Positions 40,333 to 45,602 of a stretch of DNA of 45,602 nt are shown one piece after another; position 1 is the first letter of the stretch; each line of letters opens with the position of its first letter. The position numbers were made by a program, and so were the translations under genes. Source of the DNA: CAZKRU01 sp964555235 (lineage in GTDB: Bacteria; Verrucomicrobiota; Verrucomicrobiia; Methylacidiphilales; CAMAQI01); assembly GCA_964555235.1 (NCBI GenBank), contig CAZKRU010000030.1, positions 1 through 45,602 on the forward strand, in the 5' to 3' direction. The notes beneath the pieces were generated by a model that saw only the letters and a program-made list of their open reading frames with translations, was not told the DNA's origin and searched no databases.

Positions 40333-40338
40333 GCGCTC

Positions 40339-40638
40339 ATGTTTGATTTTGAACAATTGGATCGAACGATTCATGAGCGCGGAAGGCTTGCGATCATGAC
40401 GCTTCTGGCGAGCCGTCCTTCATGGCCTTATCCCGAGTTGAAGCGCGAGCTCAAGATGAGTGATGGCAATCTCCTCAGTCATCTCCGAACCCTTCATCAA
40501 GCCGGATATGTCGCCTTTCTCAAAGAAGTCGTCGATCGGCCCTCCACCAAATACAGCTTAACGGAAAAAGGCCGAAAAGCCTTTCAAACCTATATCAATC
40601 TTCTTGAAGAAATGATCAAGGGAAGTCGTTCGAAATAA
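40339..40638 (+). CDS. winged-helix transcriptional regulator (HTH_34-like)
   Basis: A 99-residue DNA-binding protein made almost only of a winged helix: FEQLDRTIHERGRLAIMTLL, a recognition region ELKRELKMSDGNLLSHLRTL and a wing with STKYSLTEKGRKAF. This resembles the short MarR/ArsR-like family HTH_34. With no obvious ligand domain, regulation may come from a partner or from redox or membrane signals. Palindromes with the core CTTTGT-N3-ACAAAG lie before the upstream gene and directly after this one, so it probably represses both operons. Confidence 0.85.
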   Translation: MFDFEQLDRTIHERGRLAIMTLLASRPSWPYPELKRELKMSDGNLLSHLRTLHQAGYVAFLKEVVDRPSTKYSLTEKGRKAFQTYINLLEEMIKGSRSK

Positions 40639-40656
40639 AAAAAATTTAACCACAAG

Positions 40657-40673
40657 CTTTGTGATACAAAGTA
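40657..40673. promoter_or_regulatory. second copy of the palindromic operator
   Basis: CTTTGTGATACAAAG (40657-40671) has six-base perfect arms around GAT and continues with TA as in the first site. It ends 14 bases before the DUF4173-like start; an AAAGGA Shine-Dalgarno follows at 40675-40680. Together with the 39639 site this marks two transcription units under one control. Confidence 0.65.
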
Positions 40674-40685
40674 TAAAGGAATACC

Positions 40686-42170
40686 ATGTGCCCCATTGAG
40701 CATCGAACCCAAACGACCGTCCGCTCTTTGTCGTTCGCCCTCGGATTTATTGCGCTGACCGATTTTCTTCTCTGGTCCCAGGCCGGAGGACTTTCGTTTG
40801 CCCTTTTAATCTTCAGTCTTGGGATCGGAATCCTCGCTCACGGATGCAATCGCACTCCCCTCGCGTGGGGAATCTTATTTCTCGGGATCCTTCCAAGCAC
40901 TGTCGCGGCAGGAATCGATTGGGGATTTTGCAGTACCACACTTCTCTTGATCGGGCTTCTCACGCTTAACGGTGAAGTCACCTTTGCCCAAGTCATGCCT
41001 CGCTGGCATCGTGGCGTGGAAGCGGGGTGGGCAATCTTAAAATTCCCGGGAAGAGTCTTCTGGCTCATTCGGGAGACGATCGAGATGATTGGAAACATCC
41101 GTTATTTCGGGACGCTTTTAAAATGGATGATTCTTGGAATCCCGATTCTCGGAATCACGGCCCTCTTCAGTTTCTTTCTGGGAACGGGAAACGCGGTTCT
41201 CGGACAATGGTTTATTTCCTGCACGCAGGAGCTCTGGAAATGGATCATCCGTTTTGAATTTGAGTTCAGCCGCTTTCTCCTCTGGGGATTTTTATTGCTG
41301 CTGGGACTCGCGATCTTCAGGCCCTCCATTCCGTCCAAAATCCGATTTTGGACACAGCCGCTTCCTTCAATCTCATGGGAACCGTGGAAACTCTGGAGCG
41401 CACAGGGAGCGATCGTCCTTTTATTTCTTCTGAATGGACTCTTCTTTGTTTCCAATACCATCGATGCGATTTATCTCTGGGGAAATCACTCCCTTCCTCC
41501 TCACGTCACCTACAGCGTTTATGTCCATGAAGGCGTTTGGTCCTTGAGCACGGCCGCCATTCTTTCCGGAATTCTTCTCTCCTTTTTGTGGATGCAAGGG
41601 GATGGCATTCGAAAGAATCGCCTCACTCAGACTCTCGGAATCGTCTGGGTCATCCAAAATATGGTCCTTCTTTTTGGCGTTTTGCGACGTCTGGTCCTCT
41701 ACGTTCAAACCTATCATCTCTCGACGCAACGGACTTACGTCGCTCTCTTTTTAATTCTCGTTTCTGTCGGATTTCTCCTCATTGCCCTCATGATCCTGAG
41801 AAAAAAATCGGTCGCGTGGCTGATCGGAGCCAATTTCCTGAGCACACTCGGACTCCTCTTTGTCGTTCAATTTCTTCCTGTCTCCTATTGGGTTGCCCAA
41901 TACAATGTGGCCCAATGGTTCCAGGAGCGAGAGCAGGGGAAAAAACTGGATCTCAAATATCTCTCTGAACTCGGCTCCTGGTCGCTCCCGGCCTTGAGTA
42001 AGGTTGCCTCGGAGCCGGGAGATGAATATCTTGAGATCAAACAGGAAGCGCAACAAATTCTTGAATCGAGCCAAGCTCAGAGCCCCAAGGACTGGCGAAA
42101 ATGGCAAGCCGCCGATTGGTTCGTTAAAAAAACAATCACCCACAACCCTAACTACGAGAATCACCCATGA
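40686..42170 (+). CDS. DUF4173/DUF4153-like polytopic membrane protein
   Basis: A 494-residue protein with about 11 transmembrane helices and a soluble C-terminal tail of about 80 residues (YLSELGSWSLPALSKVASEP). The segment TYSVYVHEGVWSLSTAAILS resembles the AREGFW-like motif of DUF4173 proteins, so that family is the best match; function is not known for it. An AAAGGA precedes the ATG. It is the first gene of a chain of four overlapping genes (ATGA at 42167-42170) that ends in the exosortase and the VIT/VWA-type protein. Confidence 0.72.
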   Translation: MCPIEHRTQTTVRSLSFALGFIALTDFLLWSQAGGLSFALLIFSLGIGILAHGCNRTPLAWGILFLGILPSTVAAGIDWGFCSTTLLLIGLLTLNGEVTFAQVMPRWHRGVEAGWAILKFPGRVFWLIRETIEMIGNIRYFGTLLKWMILGIPILGITALFSFFLGTGNAVLGQWFISCTQELWKWIIRFEFEFSRFLLWGFLLLLGLAIFRPSIPSKIRFWTQPLPSISWEPWKLWSAQGAIVLLFLLNGLFFVSNTIDAIYLWGNHSLPPHVTYSVYVHEGVWSLSTAAILSGILLSFLWMQGDGIRKNRLTQTLGIVWVIQNMVLLFGVLRRLVLYVQTYHLSTQRTYVALFLILVSVGFLLIALMILRKKSVAWLIGANFLSTLGLLFVVQFLPVSYWVAQYNVAQWFQEREQGKKLDLKYLSELGSWSLPALSKVASEPGDEYLEIKQEAQQILESSQAQSPKDWRKWQAADWFVKKTITHNPNYENHP

Positions 42171-42670
42171 GTTCCCTCCTCCGCTATCGAATGGTCCTCG
42201 GATTTTTTATCTTCGCACTCATCATGAGTGGGATTACAGCGTTTCCGCTCCTCACTGAATTACGACTTCTTTGTCACTGGTTCGGACTGGATCTCGTTCG
42301 CAATCCTCAAGAACTCAGTGGGATCGAATATTGGATTCTCACTGTAAAACTTGGACTTGAAGCGACTTATTCCAACTACCCATGGCTCGCCTATGGAACC
42401 GACTGGCTCGCCTTCGGACATATCGTCATTTCACTCTTTTTTGTAATTCCCTGGCTGAAACCGGCAAACAACGCACCCATTCTCTGGGTTGGTGTGATCG
42501 CCTGCCTCCTCGTCATTCCCCTTGCCTTGATTTGTGGAGAGGTCCGTGGAATTCCATTCTATTGGAGACTGATTGACTGCTCGTTTGGAATCGTCGGAAT
42601 TTTTCCGCTCCTTTATTGTCTGAAACAAATCAAGGTGATGGAGCAGGAAGAATCGAGAGACGCGTTATGA
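42167..42670 (+). CDS. four-helix membrane protein, unknown
   Basis: A 167-residue protein with four transmembrane helices (about 7-30, 83-103, 106-125, 137-157). Charged conserved-looking stretches, GLEATYSNYPWLAYGTDWLA and LICGEVRGIPFYWRLIDCSF, lie in the loops, which suggests a real, constrained function, but the family was not recognised. It overlaps both neighbours by ATGA, so its product is probably needed in the same amounts as the DUF4173-like protein and the exosortase. Confidence 0.72.
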   Translation: MSSLLRYRMVLGFFIFALIMSGITAFPLLTELRLLCHWFGLDLVRNPQELSGIEYWILTVKLGLEATYSNYPWLAYGTDWLAFGHIVISLFFVIPWLKPANNAPILWVGVIACLLVIPLALICGEVRGIPFYWRLIDCSFGIVGIFPLLYCLKQIKVMEQEESRDAL

Positions 42671-43215
42671 GCGAAGCGGTCGACGTACAATCAAAAATCG
42701 AGATCCCCTTCCATGGCTTGATCCTCAAAGGGCTCATTGCCTTGGGTCTCTTTGGTTTCCTTCAATGGATCGAAAGCGCCTCATTAAAGACCTCTCTTTT
42801 TATTTTTCCCTCCAGTCATCTCGCCTCATTATTTTCAGGCTGTCATTGCGATCGCTTAGCTGACGGAACGTATGCTCTCTTCTCGCCTCACTTTTCTTGG
42901 ACCGTCACAGAACGATGCAGCGGCTACGACTTCTTTTGTATCACCACAACAACCCTTGCATTTCTACGCCCCCTCCCCTCCCGGTTTTCCAAAGTCATTC
43001 CCTTTCTCCTTTCGCTTCTCTTGATTTCCTACGCAGCCACCCTCGTCGCAAATACCGCCCGATTAGTGGTGATCACTCAACTCACCGACTGGACTCCACT
43101 TTTACGAGGAATCCTCTCCCCCTCCGGAATTCACTATCTGATCGGAATGTTCATTTTTTTCCCAGCCCTTCTACTCACCTCAACTCTGGAGTCATATGAT
43201 CGTTCCCACCATTGA
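42667..43215 (+). CDS. short exosortase (XrtK/XrtN-like)
   Basis: A 182-residue membrane protein of the exosortase/archaeosortase family, with about four or five transmembrane helices. The triad is visible: Cys84 in ERCSGYDFFCIT, Arg132 in VANTARLVVIT and His156 in SGIHYLIGM. Exosortases process C-terminal sorting signals of surface proteins. The small size and the neighbouring VIT/VWA protein resemble the XrtK (MSEP-CTERM) and XrtN systems; which of the two it is cannot be decided here. ATG 42667 overlaps the preceding stop; a start at 42616 is unlikely. Confidence 0.85.
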   Translation: MSEAVDVQSKIEIPFHGLILKGLIALGLFGFLQWIESASLKTSLFIFPSSHLASLFSGCHCDRLADGTYALFSPHFSWTVTERCSGYDFFCITTTTLAFLRPLPSRFSKVIPFLLSLLLISYAATLVANTARLVVITQLTDWTPLLRGILSPSGIHYLIGMFIFFPALLLTSTLESYDRSHH

Positions 43216-45602
43216 AACCTCAACGACCTCCCAACCGCTACGCCACCCACCCCTTTCAAAAGGATTTTTTAACCCATTAAATCTATTGTGGATCGCCGTT
43301 CTTCCTCACGCACTCTTACTTGCGTACAACTGTCACGTCGCTTGGCTCGTCTTCGGTCCTGAACGGAAATTCTCACTCCTCACTTGGATCGGACTCGTCG
43401 CTGGACTTCTCGTAGCCCAGACAGGATTCACCGGATTTCTTTGCAAGCGAAAAACCGATCTCGACTGGAAATACTTTCTAGGATTGCTCGTTGCACAGGG
43501 GATCGGCGTTTGGATGAATCTCCATCTGCTCTCCAATGTCAATCTCAGCACGGTTCCCGAATGGATTCTGGACGTTGAAACTGTCTATTACCTCCAATTG
43601 ATGGCGATGATTCCGCTCTGCTTCTATGCGGCGATCGGAACCGCCTCCTTTCCAAGTCGCTGGTCGTTTTGGAAGGAAATGGGGATGAGTCTTTTGGGAA
43701 TCGTGATCACCCCCGCGCTTCTCTATACCCTCGGTCTTGTCTCGTCTCAGTTCAATCATTTCAAATGGGGCTCATCATTTTTTTATGTCGCGCTCCCGGT
43801 GATTCTTCTAACAGGAACCTCCCTTCTGTTCATCTTCCTCCTTCGACTTCTCATTCAACTTCACGACCGCCTTCAACAACGGACGGCACTCCTGATCACC
43901 CTGGCGGCCTTCGTTTTTCCGATCGGCGGGCTGGTTCTTAACTCGTACTTCCCGTTTCCATGGAATTTTCAATCCACCACCATCTATATTTTATGCGGCA
44001 TCAACGCATTGATTCTAGGCATTGGGGCGATTGATCGATTCCATGGAAACCGCTGGATCTGGCTGGCTCAATGCGCCTCATTTCCTTTCACTCTCTACTT
44101 CTTCCTGATTTTTCTCCCCTTCCTTCCTCTCACCATTCCAGGGATCTTGGCATTCGGTGGTGGAGTTCTGATTCTGGCCCCGACCATTCTCTTTATGGTG
44201 CATGGGCGCACGATCCTCGATGGCTTTCGATTGGAATCCAAACGTTCGAATTGGAAGACCGCACTTGCCATGGCGCTTGTAGCCTCGGTCCTCATGCCCT
44301 CCTTTTTTATCAATCGAGCCCACGCGGATCGCACTGCGGTCCATCAGGCATTGGATTACGTTTACTCCCCTCAACTTCACCCGAGGGTCGGATTTCATGG
44401 GGATCTCTCCAGCATCCAGCGAAGCCTTGAAAGTCTTCGCGACTTCAAGGAGGGAATCTATCTCCCGATCGTTTCGGACTATTACCAACAGACCGTTTTC
44501 AATCGACTCGTCCTTCCGGATGAAAAATTGAAGCACCTCTACGAAACCATCGTGGGAGTCGAACTCCCCCCTGCTTCCAAAGACACTCTCAACGGCATCG
44601 GACTTTTTCGGGAATCCAATCGATCACGAAACCGTACGAGAGGCAGAGCCATTCCACTTCCTCGTGAACAGGCAATCATTCAAGATTGGAAAGCGACCCC
44701 GATCGTCGAAGGAGATTTCGTCCGTCTTAAACTTCACCTTTTTATCAAAAATAACGCCAGTGTTCAAAACGAGTTTGTCACCCAGATCTCGGTTCCAGAG
44801 CCAACCCTCATCTCCGGGTATTGGCTCAAGATCGGAGACGCGATGGTTCCGGGCCGAATCTTCGAAAAGAAAACTGCACTTTGGGTCTACGAACAGATTC
44901 GTGACAGAGAGCGTCGGGATCCCGGGCTCCTTCGTTATCTCCATCGGGATCAGGTCGAACTCCGGATTTTCCCACTCGCCTCTGGCGAAACCCGTGAAAC
45001 GGAAATCGAATTTCTTTTTCCGAAGAGCCTTGCCCCCAAGATTCAGAGCGATCAAATCCTGTTCACTTCACTCTTGTCCGATTCGGAAACGGCACACACA
45101 CCTGTTATCGAGGAATTTGAGTTCTCCCCAGGAAAAACGATGATCTCCGGAGCCGCTCATCCTTCCCTGCCGACCTTGAGTCAGATCGGCTATCCCCATT
45201 TCATTGTGGATCGATCCAAAAGTTCTTCGCTCAAATCATCCTCGGAAATTCTCACGCTTCTCAAAAAAACCGCGAAGGCCGCAGGATTCGAGGAATCGGC
45301 AGGATTTAAACTCACCTTCGCCAATCTCCAAAGCAATCCGGCATCGGATCGGGTTCTTTCGTGGAGCGAGGCAGAATCCAAAATCAAGGAACTCCTTTTT
45401 AAAATGGAACCCCAGGGAGGTTTCGACTACTCACGCGCCCTTAAAGAAGAGATCCTCGAGCATGAATCTGGATGGACTTCTCAAAATCAGGAATCCTTTC
45501 TGAGATTCCCCGTCTTTATTCTCCTGAGTGAAAAAGCTATTTCCACTCCTCTGCCGCAAGATCCTTCGGAGGAGATCGGCGATCTCTCGTATCCACTCCT
45601 CC
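43196..45602 (+). CDS. polytopic VIT/VWA-type exosortase-associated protein (3' end outside window)
   Basis: At least 802 residues, open to the window edge. Residues about 25-395 hold roughly 11 transmembrane helices (LNLLWIAVLPHALLLAYNC first). A soluble part follows with a VIT domain (about 500-630; GYWLKIGDAMVPGRIFEKKT, VELRIFPLASGETRETEIEF) and a VWA-like start with a DxSxS metal motif (FIVDRSKSSS, Asp672, Ser674, Ser676). This architecture fits the large proteins linked to XrtK or XrtN exosortases, which end in a sorting signal. It overlaps the exosortase gene by 20 bases. The C-terminal signal is not visible, so the match is inferred. Confidence 0.8.
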   Translation, partial: MIVPTIETSTTSQPLRHPPLSKGFFNPLNLLWIAVLPHALLLAYNCHVAWLVFGPERKFSLLTWIGLVAGLLVAQTGFTGFLCKRKTDLDWKYFLGLLVAQGIGVWMNLHLLSNVNLSTVPEWILDVETVYYLQLMAMIPLCFYAAIGTASFPSRWSFWKEMGMSLLGIVITPALLYTLGLVSSQFNHFKWGSSFFYVALPVILLTGTSLLFIFLLRLLIQLHDRLQQRTALLITLAAFVFPIGGLVLNSYFPFPWNFQSTTIYILCGINALILGIGAIDRFHGNRWIWLAQCASFPFTLYFFLIFLPFLPLTIPGILAFGGGVLILAPTILFMVHGRTILDGFRLESKRSNWKTALAMALVASVLMPSFFINRAHADRTAVHQALDYVYSPQLHPRVGFHGDLSSIQRSLESLRDFKEGIYLPIVSDYYQQTVFNRLVLPDEKLKHLYETIVGVELPPASKDTLNGIGLFRESNRSRNRTRGRAIPLPREQAIIQDWKATPIVEGDFVRLKLHLFIKNNASVQNEFVTQISVPEPTLISGYWLKIGDAMVPGRIFEKKTALWVYEQIRDRERRDPGLLRYLHRDQVELRIFPLASGETRETEIEFLFPKSLAPKIQSDQILFTSLLSDSETAHTPVIEEFEFSPGKTMISGAAHPSLPTLSQIGYPHFIVDRSKSSSLKSSSEILTLLKKTAKAAGFEESAGFKLTFANLQSNPASDRVLSWSEAESKIKELLFKMEPQGGFDYSRALKEEILEHESGWTSQNQESFLRFPVFILLSEKAISTPLPQDPSEEIGDLSYPLL

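Noticed and set aside
1..45602. CRISPR arrays, insertion sequences, rRNA genes, phage genes
   Set aside because: No regularly spaced direct repeats, transposase, integrase, phage structural gene or rRNA sequence was seen.
1..45602. Sigma-54 (-24/-12) promoters near the rpoN-linked or other genes
   Set aside because: No convincing TGGCAC-N5-TTGC pattern was found by eye in the gaps examined; a computed scan would be needed.

Overview
The window is a densely coded bacterial chromosome segment of roughly 50 % GC. Many neighbouring genes share an ATGA stop/start overlap, and strand switches are frequent. The housekeeping genes (nusA-infB-rbfA, tyrS, aroB, hemB, rnhA, rpoN, queD) show it is chromosomal. 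An exosortase operon, a lipid-linked sugar synthase next to a large GT-C membrane protein, sigma-54, an HDOD protein and the general gene style suggest a Gram-negative from the PVC group, perhaps Verrucomicrobiota. That placement is an inference from gene content and is not proven.

Layout. 1-5.6 kb: queuosine precursor gene queD, a small membrane protein, then on the minus strand nusA-infB-rbfA-hemB, whose leader can fold into two mutually exclusive hairpins. 5.8-7.6 kb: acetate-type symporter and its DUF485 partner. 7.8-13.8 kb: accessory stretch with three toxin-antitoxin modules (VapBC-like, a broken HicBA, AbrB/Doc), a decayed gene, tRNA-Leu(CAA), tyrS and a SIMPL protein. 13.8-18.3 kb: aroB, then a plus-strand operon of an unknown coiled-coil protein, a HAD phosphatase and a SOUL-like secreted protein. 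18.3-21.1 kb (minus): glycosyltransferase, methyltransferase, parvulin-like foldase. 21.3-27.9 kb: a small membrane-anchored protein, then the rpoN / ATP-grasp / mscS operon and a peptidoglycan recycling pair (dipeptide epimerase and LysM amidase). 28-34.6 kb: HDOD regulator, glycosyltransferase, and a polyprenyl-phosphate sugar synthase overlapping a 1002-residue DUF2723 membrane protein. 34.7-39.6 kb: L,D-transpeptidase, LOG protein, bifunctional homocysteine methyltransferase/MTHFR, a membrane protein and RNase HI.

The most distinctive locus is 39.64-45.6 kb. A membrane protein and a winged-helix regulator are followed by four overlapping genes: a DUF4173-like membrane protein, a four-helix membrane protein, a short exosortase with the Cys/Arg/His triad, and a giant polytopic protein with VIT and VWA-like domains that runs off the window. 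A near-identical palindrome (core CTTTGT-N3-ACAAAG) sits just before the first gene and again before the DUF4173-like gene, suggesting one regulon controlled by the encoded regulator.

Several intergenic gaps hold imperfect hairpin repeats of at least four families. One copy supplies the last codons and stop of rnhA. Other oddities are a nonsense codon in hicA, loss of the Cys-Cys zinc pair in the homocysteine methyltransferase domain, and a His-to-Gln change at a zinc-ligand position of QueD.
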